NCBI GenBank assembly: GCA_003563755.1
Contig: PWUB01000213.1
Location: forward strand, 1 to 13,605
Source: Clostridia bacterium
GTDB lineage: Bacteria; Bacillota_E; SLMV01; PUMD01
Length of the DNA stretch: 13,605 bases
Direction of reading: 5' to 3'
Part shown: positions 1 to 5,836 of the stretch, piece by piece
Position numbering within the stretch: position 1 is the first letter of the stretch
Layout: each line of letters opens with the position of its first letter
Made by a program: the position numbers and the translations under genes
Notes under the pieces: generated by a model
What the model was told of the DNA's origin: nothing
Seen by the model: the letters and a program-made list of their open reading frames with translations, nothing else
Database searches by the model: none

Positions 1-300
1 ATCACCTTCCTCGATCCGGAGGGCCAACGCCCCCGGCAGGCGTTGGCCGGGGTGGCCGGTGGTGTCGGGGTATTCTTGCCGCTGCGCGGGGTAGTCGACC
101 TACCGCGCGAGATCTCGCGCCTCGAGGCCAATCTGGATGAGACGGTGCAGCAGGCGGAACGCAGCCGGGCTAAGCTGGCGAATCCGAGCTTCGTCGAGAA
201 GGCTCCCTCGGAGATCGTGGCCCGGGAGCGCGAGCGCCTTGACGACCTGGAAAGGGAGGCCCGTCACCTCGAGAGGAGGCTGGAGGAAATCACCCCCTGA
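1..300 (+). CDS. valS: Valine--tRNA ligase, C-terminal end (partial)
   Basis: The last 99 codons of valyl-tRNA synthetase, open from the window edge and ending in TGA at 298-300. ValRS charges tRNA-Val in the cytoplasm. What is visible is its C-terminal tRNA-binding arm: the phrase VFLPLRGVVDLPREISRLE (residues 24-42 of the fragment) is the characteristic entry into the arm, followed by a long charged coiled coil that carries the family signature NPSFVEKAPSEIVARERERL. The catalytic HIGH and KMSKS regions lie upstream of the window. The identity rests on the arm alone, but that motif is highly characteristic. In many Bacillota folC follows valS; here a PrcB-like gene follows after about 80 bases. 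Confidence 0.93.
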   Translation: MTFLDPEGQRPRQALAGVAGGVGVFLPLRGVVDLPREISRLEANLDETVQQAERSRAKLANPSFVEKAPSEIVARERERLDDLEREARHLERRLEEITP

Positions 301-382
301 ACGCAGGGGTCGGCAGGAGGCAGTCCACCGTTGAGCGAACTAGGAATTAGCAGGCGAGCTCGTCAGGGCGGGAGAGATGGCT

Positions 383-784
383 ATGCAGAGGGAAGTTTCT
401 TACACCGTGCTTTCGACCGATGCCGCCGGCATTCCAGCTGATGCGCTGGGACTCAACCGTCCAGCTGGACGGGATGAGCACCCCCATACCGTCAGTTGCT
501 CTGTGCATGAGGGTAGCGCCCACATCGATGTCGTCCTCGTACGAGGATTGTGCCCGACGGGAGGCTACAGGCTGGAGGTTCTGGGCGTCGGGGTTCGTGA
601 TGAAGGAGACGGTGATGAGGTGATCATCACCGTCTCCCTTTCCGATCCAGGTCCGGGGGCCATCGTGACCATGATGGTCAACAGACCGGCGCTGGTGGTC
701 CGGGTTCGGCGGCAGGATGTGGCTGTTGTCAGGGTGCAGACCGAGGCAGGCGAAGTGTTGGATGAGATAGAGGTTCGTTCCTGA
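383..784 (+). CDS. PrcB-like (PrcB_C domain) protein of unknown role
   Basis: Encodes about 133 residues with no signal peptide or membrane segment. Residues about 55-110 resemble the PrcB C-terminal domain: a GGYRLEVLGV strand, a variable acidic turn, an IITVSLSDPGPGAIVTMM segment, then a hydrophobic strand around PALVVRV. The family takes its name from a subunit associated with the PrtP protease complex; its general function is unclear, so none is assigned. Two ATGs are possible. The purine-rich GGGAG at 370-374 lies almost against the first (377) but about 8 bases before the second (383), so 383 is preferred. The gene stands where folC is usual. It contains three inverted repeats (534-547, 605-637, 666-680), the second unusually long. 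It is followed at once by the ribosome binding site of the next gene, so co-transcription is likely. Confidence 0.6.
   Translation: MQREVSYTVLSTDAAGIPADALGLNRPAGRDEHPHTVSCSVHEGSAHIDVVLVRGLCPTGGYRLEVLGVGVRDEGDGDEVIITVSLSDPGPGAIVTMMVNRPALVVRVRRQDVAVVRVQTEAGEVLDEIEVRS
605..637. repeat. Perfect 14-bp inverted repeat inside the PrcB-like gene
   Basis: GGAGACGGTGATGA (605-618) and its exact reverse complement (624-637) flank a five-base loop GGTGA. In RNA this is a 14-bp stem. It is followed by CCTTTCC rather than a T run, so it is not a typical terminator. It encodes the acidic turn and next beta strand of the protein (GDGDEVIITVS). Confidence 0.9.
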
Positions 785-804
785 GGAGGTTTGGGTGAGC
801 CAGC

Positions 805-1620
805 ATGGTTAAACGCCGTTCACGAGGTAACACACTGGCCTCAATCGGTCCCCTGATCATGGTGTTCATTCTCCTGGGCGGCCTTTCTCTCGCAGCGGGA
901 TACTTCGGCGGACAGTACCTGCTGCGAGGCCTCACCGGACCGGCCCGTGAGACGGACACGGATCCCCCGGCGGATCCTGAACCGGACGATCCCCCGGCGC
1001 CCATCACCGGGCAGGATGAGCCGGTAAAGCTGGGCACGGTACCGTTGAGGCTGTTCAGGGTTCAGGTCGGTGCCTTCGGAATCCGCGAAAACGCGGAGGC
1101 CCTTGCTTCCCGGATGCGCGATGAGGGGTACCCGGCTGCGATCCTGTCACTTGAGGATGATATGCACCGGGTCATAGTTGCTGTAACCGGATCTGAATCC
1201 GAGGGGCGGCGGGCGGTTGACGCCCTGGAGGCGGCCGGTCACGAGGATCCCTTCGTTGCGACGTGGGCGATTCCCGCCTTCGAACGGGAGATCGAGGTCT
1301 CACCCCTCGCCGGTGAGCTGCTCGGCTCCCTGATGGATAAGCTGCCCGCACTGCTGATGACAGAGGCCGACCTACCCGCCCTACCAGGTGAGACCCGCGA
1401 GCTGCCGGAGGTACTCAGCAGGGCCGGAGACCTCCAGGACCTCTGCGATCAGCTGGAGGCGGTGAGCGATGAGGTTCCCGAGGACCTGATGGTACTGGTG
1501 GAAGTATACCTGATGCCCCATCTCGAGGCGCTGACCGACGACGTCGCTTCTCGGTCGGCGCGCCAGACCTACTTCGATCTGCTTCAGGCGGTGGCTGCCC
1601 TGGCCCGTAGGGGCGGATAG
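805..1620 (+). CDS. SPOR-domain membrane protein, SpoIIB-like by position
   Basis: A 271-residue bitopic membrane protein. After a short basic N-terminus (KRRSR), residues about 12-36 form one hydrophobic segment. Residues 45-75 are a Pro/Asp-rich linker. Residues about 83-153 form a SPOR domain (RLFRVQVGAFGIRENAEAL start, second repeat half around HRVIVAVTGS), which binds glycan strands lacking stem peptides at division septa. A helical C-terminal stretch of about 110 residues matches nothing I recognise. In B. subtilis the SPOR protein SpoIIB, which supports engulfment and septal thinning, sits in the same slot before maf, so an equivalent role is inferred from domain and position. SpoIIB itself ends with its SPOR domain, so the C-terminal extension is different. 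The ribosome site AGGAGGT (784-790) is rather far (14 bases) from ATG 805, but nearer GTG/TTG codons run into stops. Confidence 0.78.
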   Translation: MVKRRSRGNTLASIGPLIMVFILLGGLSLAAGYFGGQYLLRGLTGPARETDTDPPADPEPDDPPAPITGQDEPVKLGTVPLRLFRVQVGAFGIRENAEALASRMRDEGYPAAILSLEDDMHRVIVAVTGSESEGRRAVDALEAAGHEDPFVATWAIPAFEREIEVSPLAGELLGSLMDKLPALLMTEADLPALPGETRELPEVLSRAGDLQDLCDQLEAVSDEVPEDLMVLVEVYLMPHLEALTDDVASRSARQTYFDLLQAVAALARRGG

Positions 1621-1677
1621 CAGGCGGCCTCATTGGAAGAATAACTCATGTAAGGACGGGCTGTAAGGGGGAGCGAT

Positions 1678-1929
1678 GTGCGAAGAGAACGTGTACGCAG
1701 CTACCTGATCCTCATTTTGCTCATAACAATCGGCGGATTTGTGGGGAACGTGCTGACCGAGGTGCTGACCCCCTATGTACCGGCGCTGGCACATTCGGCT
1801 GACCTGGGGTTTTCGCCCTCCACGTTCACGCTGCTGAACACCGTGACCGTGACCCTGGGAATGAGTCTGCACCTATCCCTGCTCGGGGCTCTCGGGGCCC
1901 TTTTCGGTGTTCTTTTGTGGCGCAAGTGA
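1678..1929 (+). CDS. DUF4321 small membrane protein
   Basis: An 83-residue protein with a basic N-terminus, a hydrophobic segment at about 9-27, a short polar middle containing the family-like phrase LGFSPSTFTL, and a second hydrophobic segment at about 60-80 ending in WRK. This two-helix hairpin and the GFSP motif match the DUF4321 family, which is found in spore-forming Bacillota typically just upstream of maf. Function unknown. The start is GTG at 1678, preceded by the strong purine run AAGGGGGAG (1665-1673). Only 15 bases separate it from maf, so translation of the two is probably linked. The location suggests a role in envelope or sporulation biology, but that is inference from context only. 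Confidence 0.8.
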   Translation: MRRERVRSYLILILLITIGGFVGNVLTEVLTPYVPALAHSADLGFSPSTFTLLNTVTVTLGMSLHLSLLGALGALFGVLLWRK

Positions 1930-1944
1930 GGCGGCCCACGGCCC

Positions 1945-2556
1945 ATGGATGAACCAAGACGGCTTCCCCGCTTAGTGTTGGCCTCCGCATCGCCCAGAAG
2001 ACGGCAGATATTCGAGAGGTTGGGTCTGCCCTGCCGCTTCGACCCGGCCGAGCTGGACGAGGAGAGCCTGGTGTCTGCGAAGGATCCTGCGGAGAAGGCG
2101 GCGCGGGTGCTCGCCTCGGCCAAGGCGCGAGAGATCGCGCCGCGAGCACCGGGGTGCCTGGTCGTAGGGGCCGACACCATTGTGGCAGCGGGCGGTGCTA
2201 TGCTGGGCAAGCCCGAGGATGACGAACACGCCCGAAGAATGTTGAGGAGCCTCTCGGGAAGGAGCCATACGGTGGTGACGGCCGTGACTGTTGTCGACGT
2301 GGACCGGCGGCAGATCGTCGGCGACGTGTCTTGCACTACTGTCCGGATGAAAGCCCTGGCCCCGGAGGAGATCGACGCCTACGTTCGTACAGGCGAGCCC
2401 CGCGGCAAGGCCGGTTCATATGCGATACAGGGTCGGGGAGAGCTGCTGGTAGAGAGCATAGAGGGCTCCTATTCAAATGTCGTGGGTCTTCCCATTCACC
2501 TGTTGGACGTGCTGTTGGTCAGGCTGGGTTATTCGATATGGGATTTCATGTTATGA
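1945..2556 (+). CDS. maf: Maf-family nucleotide pyrophosphatase
   Basis: A complete Maf/HAM1-fold protein of 203 residues. Maf proteins hydrolyse non-canonical or methylated nucleoside triphosphates (dTTP/UTP and modified pyrimidines) to monophosphates and pyrophosphate; overexpression in B. subtilis inhibits septation. Visible motifs: the substrate loop LASASPRRRQ (residues 12-21), the catalytic acidic motif GADTIV with Asp77, the GEPRGKAGSYAIQGRG loop, and the C-terminal GSYSNVVGLP motif. Start ATG 1945 has a weak GAGGCGG about 10 bases upstream. The order maf-radC-mreB matches B. subtilis. The last codons are AT-rich and hold a promoter-like site for radC. A compound inverted repeat lies at 2106-2150 inside the gene. 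Confidence 0.96.
   Translation: MDEPRRLPRLVLASASPRRRQIFERLGLPCRFDPAELDEESLVSAKDPAEKAARVLASAKAREIAPRAPGCLVVGADTIVAAGGAMLGKPEDDEHARRMLRSLSGRSHTVVTAVTVVDVDRRQIVGDVSCTTVRMKALAPEEIDAYVRTGEPRGKAGSYAIQGRGELLVESIEGSYSNVVGLPIHLLDVLLVRLGYSIWDFML
2106..2150. repeat. Compound inverted repeat inside maf
   Basis: Outer arms GGTGCTCGC (2106-2114) and GCGAGCACC (2142-2150) pair over nine bases. Inner arms GGCGCGA (2124-2130) and TCGCGCC (2135-2141) pair over seven bases and close a GAGA (GNRA-type) tetraloop. The only unpaired part is nine bases on the left (2115-2123); on the right the two arms abut. The RNA would be a bent 16-bp hairpin. Confidence 0.85.
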
Positions 2557-2557
2557 T
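2529..2557 (+). promoter_or_regulatory. Extended -10 promoter-like site for radC
   Basis: The end of maf turns AT-rich and contains TGtTATGAT (2549-2557), an extended -10 with five of six matches to TATAAT. The -35 position 17 bases upstream (TTATTC, 2529-2534) is weak, as is usual for extended -10 sites. Transcription would start near 2564, about 27 bases before the radC GTG, enough for its ribosome site. It could feed radC and mreB onward independently of maf. Confidence 0.4.
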
Positions 2558-2590
2558 CGGATTGAAACGACCCGAGAAGAAGGAAGGGAC

Positions 2591-3316
2591 GTGACGAAAA
2601 AACGCCTGAGAATCAAGGAACTGCCACCCCGCCAGAGACCCCGGGAGAGACTCGTCTCGGCGGGTGCAAAAGCCCTGACCGACGGGGAGCTGCTCGCCCT
2701 CCTCATGGGTACCGGGAACCCGAAGACAGGGGAGAGCGTTCTTGACCTGGCCCACCGCATACTGGCCACCCTCGGTGGACCCGGAGGAGAGGATCCTCTC
2801 CTCCGTCGACTTGTCGACACCAGCGTCGAGGAACTATGCTGCGTACCCGGAGTCGGGGAGGCGAAGGCGTCATCCATCGTGGCGGCCGTTGAGCTCGGAC
2901 GCCGGGTGGGGGCAGAGATGCCGGTAGGATCGGTGGTTCGCAGGCCCGAGGACGCGGCCGCGGTCCTCGTGGAGGATATGCGCTACCTGGACCGGGAGCA
3001 CTTCAAGATCGTTCTCCTGGACACCAGGAACCGGGTGCTCGGGACGGAGGTGGTGTCCATCGGGAGCCTGAACTCCTCGGTGGTCCACCCGCGAGAGATC
3101 TTCAAGATCTGTGTTAAGAGAAGTGCCGCTGCGGTTATACTGGCCCACAACCATCCAAGCGGGGATCCATCACCGAGCGAGGAGGACGTTGAGGTGACCG
3201 AGCGCATCGTCAGAGCAGGGATGGTACTGGGCATTGACGTTTTGGATCATCTCATAATCGGTGATAACTGCTATGTGAGCTTGCGCGAGCTGGGCATAGA
3301 TTGGAACGACAATTGA
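2591..3316 (+). CDS. radC: RadC-family JAB/MPN+ domain protein
   Basis: Encodes 241 residues. Residues 1-60 form the usual N-terminal RadC helical region (RIKELPPRQRPRERL, then ALTDGELLALLMGTG). A helix-hairpin-helix follows (LCCVPGVGEAKASSIVAAVE), then the JAB/MPN+ metal-binding domain with its zinc signature HNHPSGDPSPSEED (His186, His188, Asp199). RadC was first linked to DNA repair, but its biochemical role remains unsettled; the metal site looks intact. Start GTG 2591 is chosen because the conserved N-terminus (TKKRLRIKELP) begins there and AGAAGGAAGGG lies directly before it. The reading frame stays open upstream to 2477, but that part overlaps maf and has no RadC similarity. Three palindromes lie inside the gene (2782-2805, 2947-2969, 3096-3110). 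Confidence 0.96.
   Translation: MTKKRLRIKELPPRQRPRERLVSAGAKALTDGELLALLMGTGNPKTGESVLDLAHRILATLGGPGGEDPLLRRLVDTSVEELCCVPGVGEAKASSIVAAVELGRRVGAEMPVGSVVRRPEDAAAVLVEDMRYLDREHFKIVLLDTRNRVLGTEVVSIGSLNSSVVHPREIFKICVKRSAAAVILAHNHPSGDPSPSEEDVEVTERIVRAGMVLGIDVLDHLIIGDNCYVSLRELGIDWNDN
2782..2805. repeat. Perfect 24-bp palindrome inside radC
   Basis: CGGAGGAGAGGA (2782-2793) is followed immediately by its exact reverse complement (2794-2805), centred on GGATCC. It codes for part of the stretch GGEDPLLRR between the N-terminal helices and the helix-hairpin-helix. In RNA it could form a 10-bp stem with a GATC loop; in DNA it is a symmetric site. Confidence 0.92.
2947..2969. repeat. Near-perfect palindrome inside radC
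   Basis: CGAGGAC (2947-2953) and GTCCTCG (2963-2969) surround GCGGCCGC (2954-2961), itself a palindrome, with one bulged G at 2962. A smaller odd palindrome, AGATCTT-C-AAGATCT (3096-3110), lies further on in the same gene. Confidence 0.8.
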
Positions 3317-3351
3317 CGTGGATGGGCCCAGTGTGGAAGGGGAATTGATGA

Positions 3352-4392
3352 GTGTTCAGTTTCATCTATAATCAGCTGTCACGGGACATGGGAATCGATC
3401 TGGGAACAGCGAACACCCTGGTCTACGTGCGGGGCAGAGGCATCGTCCTTCACGAACCGTCGGTGGTGGCGATGCGGCGCGGTGAGGAAGGAGAACCTCT
3501 CGCAGTGGGCGACGAAGCCAAGCGCATGATCGGCAGGACCCCCGGCAACATAGTCGCTACCAGGCCGATGAAAGACGGTGTGATCGCCGACTTCGACATA
3601 ACCCAAACCATGCTGCGTTACTTCATAGGAAAGGCCACCCGGCGTAAGCCCATAGTGCGTCCGCGGGTGGTGGTCGCCGTGCCTTCGGGCGTCACCGAGG
3701 TGGAGAAGCGTGCGGTGATCGATGCGACCCTTCAGGCCGGTGCCCGGGAAGCATACCTCATAGAAGAGCCCATGGCCGCGGCGATCGGTGCGGGACTACC
3801 GGTTCACGAACCCACCGGCAACATGGTGGTCGATATAGGCGGTGGAACCACCGAGGTGGCCATCATCTCCCTCGGGGGTATCGTCACCCATCAGTCCATC
3901 CGAATCGCCGGGGACGAGATGGATGAAGCAATAGTGAGTTACGTCAAGCGCAGGTATAACCTCCTCATAGGTGAACGCACCGCCGAGCAGGTGAAGATGG
4001 AGGTAGGCAGTGCGGTCGCCGGTGAGAACGAGGACACCATGGATGTTCGAGGGCGTGACCTCGTCAGCGGCCTGCCCCAGACCGTGGAGCTGACGGCCAA
4101 GGAGGTTCGCGAGGCATTGTCGGAGCCGGTGTCCAGCATACTCGATGCCATCCGCGTCACCCTCGAACGTACGCCTCCCGAGCTCGCCTCGGACATCATG
4201 GATCGGGGAATCGTGCTGACCGGCGGAGGTTCCATGCTGCGGGGCTTCGAGAAGCTGGTTACACAGGAAACCTGTATGCCGGTGTACCTGTCCGAGGATC
4301 CCCTGCTGTGCGTGGTGCGGGGCACGGGCAAAGTCCTCGATGAGTTGGATGTTCTCAAGAGAATCCTCATGGTTCCCAAGCGCCTGGCTTAG
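3352..4392 (+). CDS. mreB: Rod shape-determining actin homologue MreB
   Basis: A full-length (346 residues) bacterial actin. It polymerises under the membrane and positions the elongation machinery for lateral wall synthesis. The actin nucleotide-binding motifs are all present: phosphate 1 ([10 protein letters not shown], residues 13-22), phosphate 2 (DIGGGTTE, from Asp161) and the adenosine motif (LTGGGS, from Leu289). The N-terminal [13 protein letters not shown] resembles the short leader of Bacillota MreBs. Start is GTG 3352 with GGAAGGGGA (3335-3343) at good distance; an ATG at 3348 is out of frame and stops within eight codons. It is followed by mreC, mreD and mrdA with tiny gaps or overlap, a classic elongasome operon. 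Confidence 0.98.
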   Translation: MFSFIYNQLSRDMGIDLGTANTLVYVRGRGIVLHEPSVVAMRRGEEGEPLAVGDEAKRMIGRTPGNIVATRPMKDGVIADFDITQTMLRYFIGKATRRKPIVRPRVVVAVPSGVTEVEKRAVIDATLQAGAREAYLIEEPMAAAIGAGLPVHEPTGNMVVDIGGGTTEVAIISLGGIVTHQSIRIAGDEMDEAIVSYVKRRYNLLIGERTAEQVKMEVGSAVAGENEDTMDVRGRDLVSGLPQTVELTAKEVREALSEPVSSILDAIRVTLERTPPELASDIMDRGIVLTGGGSMLRGFEKLVTQETCMPVYLSEDPLLCVVRGTGKVLDELDVLKRILMVPKRLA

Positions 4393-4412
4393 TCCGGTTG
4401 GGGGCGAAAACG

Positions 4413-5297
4413 TTGACGTATCTTTGGCGAGACCGGCGTTTCTGGGGGAGCTTGCTTATCAGCCTGTGCCTGATACTGCTCATGGTTGTCACCAGGGCGC
4501 CCACCCGTTTGCCGAGTCCCATGGAGTGGGTCTGGTTGGAAGTCCTCGCTCCCGTGCAGTCGCTGGTGATGGAGGTTTCCGAGCGCACCGGAGGTTGGGC
4601 GGGTGATCTTCTCCGCTTCCGTGTGATAGTACAGGAGAATGTTGAGCTGCGCGGTGAGCTGCAGCAGTTCGAGACCCTTGAGGTGTACATGGGCGTGCTC
4701 GAGAGGGAGAACCGCCGACTCAGGGATCTTCTTCACCTGCAGCACAGACTGGACGTGGAGGCGACCACGGCCAGGATCATACGTCGTGTCCCGTCCAACT
4801 GGACCCGACAGGTCACCATAGACCGGGGAGCCCGCCACGGCGTGGGTATAGACGATGTGGTGGTGGTGGGGACAGGACTGGTCGGGAGGGTGACCCGGGT
4901 AACCTCCAACACGGCACAGGTCATGCTGATCTCCAGCCCGGAAAGCGGCCTGGGGGTTGAGGTGGTTACCACCGGTGATGCGGGAGTCGCGGTGGGCGAC
5001 ATCGCCCGGGAAGGCATGCTGCGCGCCACTCTCTTCGATCCGGACGCAACGGTCAGCGAAGGTGATATAATAGTCACGTCCGGACTCGGCGAGGCTTTTC
5101 CTGCCGGCATTCCTGTGGGAACGGTCGCGGAACTGACCCTGGGAGAGGCGGGGCTTCTCCGTGAGGTGTGGATTCAGCCCGTCGCCGATCTGAACCGCCT
5201 TCATGAGCTCATGGTGATACAAGTGCCCGAGGACACCCTGTTGAGGTGGACCTGGTACACGTATACCGGTGAAGACGACGAGGATGTGCAGCGTTGA
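4413..5297 (+). CDS. mreC: Rod shape-determining protein MreC
   Basis: About 294 residues. One N-terminal membrane segment (about 8-27, SLLISLCLILLMVV), a coiled coil (about 60-105, LRGELQQFETLEVYMGVLERE), then the extracytoplasmic beta-barrel domains with the family phrases ARIIRRVPSNWTRQVTIDRG, GLVGRVTRVTSNTAQVMLI and VSEGDIIVTSGLGEAFPAGI. MreC forms an extracellular scaffold that activates PBP2 and couples it to MreB and RodA. The frame opens with TTG 4398, which has no ribosome site. A second TTG at 4413 has GGGGG eight bases before it and gives a normal MreC N-terminus, so it is preferred; the choice is not certain. The stop overlaps the mreD start by four bases (TTGA), implying translational coupling. 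Confidence 0.95.
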   Translation: MTYLWRDRRFWGSLLISLCLILLMVVTRAPTRLPSPMEWVWLEVLAPVQSLVMEVSERTGGWAGDLLRFRVIVQENVELRGELQQFETLEVYMGVLERENRRLRDLLHLQHRLDVEATTARIIRRVPSNWTRQVTIDRGARHGVGIDDVVVVGTGLVGRVTRVTSNTAQVMLISSPESGLGVEVVTTGDAGVAVGDIAREGMLRATLFDPDATVSEGDIIVTSGLGEAFPAGIPVGTVAELTLGEAGLLREVWIQPVADLNRLHELMVIQVPEDTLLRWTWYTYTGEDDEDVQR

Positions 5298-5818
5298 CGG
5301 GACGGGAGGACGGTGGTTTCTTGTCCATATGGGCTCACATTGGAACCCTTTTGGGAGCAGTTGTCCTGCAGTCCACGGTGATTCCCGGTTTTGGGGCGGC
5401 GGGAACCATGCCTGACCTGGTATTGGTGTGGGTCCTCGCAGCATCAGTCTTGGAGGAGCGCAGGAGCATGGCCTTCCTGGTGGCAGCCACCGGGGGGTTC
5501 ATGGTGGATCTGTCCGTTGGACGGTTGATCGGTCTCAACCTGATGCTCTTCATCGTATGCGCCATCGTGGCCAGGAGGTCCCTGAGAGCCTTCGTGCGTC
5601 CCAGCGTGTCTCTGTCCGTTATCACCACTGTCATACTAACGGTATTCGTGGAGAGCATCCGGGGCCTGGTATGGTACCTGGGATGGGCCCCCCTCCGCGT
5701 GACGGCGGGGTTCATATCGGTAATACTGATCGCAGCGTGCTACAATGCCTTACTGATGATCATTGTCCACCACCTGGCGATGGCGGGCATCAAGCACGTG
5801 CGGTGGGACAGCGCCTGA
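5294..5818 (+). CDS. mreD: Rod shape-determining protein MreD
   Basis: A 174-residue, very hydrophobic protein with roughly five membrane segments. It fits MreD in size, place and phrases: early QSTVIPGFG, then PDLVLVWVLAAS, then GGFMVDLSVGRLIGLNL. MreD is an integral membrane partner of MreC in the elongasome. The start is TTG 5294, overlapping the mreC stop, with GAGGA (5280-5284) about nine bases before it. No better in-frame start is visible. It is followed after 18 bases by mrdA. Confidence 0.93.
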   Translation: MTGREDGGFLSIWAHIGTLLGAVVLQSTVIPGFGAAGTMPDLVLVWVLAASVLEERRSMAFLVAATGGFMVDLSVGRLIGLNLMLFIVCAIVARRSLRAFVRPSVSLSVITTVILTVFVESIRGLVWYLGWAPLRVTAGFISVILIAACYNALLMIIVHHLAMAGIKHVRWDSA

Positions 5819-5836
5819 GATGGGAGGTATCGTTGA

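Noticed and set aside
105..120. 16-bp perfect palindrome GCGCGAGATCTCGCGC in valS.
   Set aside because: About 0.2 such sites are expected by chance in a window of this size even without GC bias, so alone it is not remarkable.
331..441. Small open frame from TTG 331 before and across the PrcB-like gene start.
   Set aside because: No recognisable similarity, and it runs out of frame into a better-supported gene.
961..999. Direct repeat GATCCCCCGGCG (961-972 and 988-999).
   Set aside because: It encodes repeated Asp-Pro-Pro in the disordered linker of the SPOR protein and is explained by low-complexity coding.
2477..2590. Upstream extension of the radC frame by 38 codons.
   Set aside because: It overlaps the maf 3' end, reads as Cys/Trp-rich nonsense, and has no RadC similarity; GTG 2591 has a ribosome site.
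3313..3318. TTGACG as a -35 box before mreB.
   Set aside because: The matching -10 position holds GAAGGG; no promoter pair can be formed.
4389..5444. Long open frame of 351 codons on the minus strand across mreC and mreD.
   Set aside because: It lies opposite two well-supported genes, and its translation (rich in His, Pro, Gln, Arg) has no family features. GC-rich genes often give such antisense frames. The same applies to the minus-strand frames at 6104-6901 and 10050-10742.
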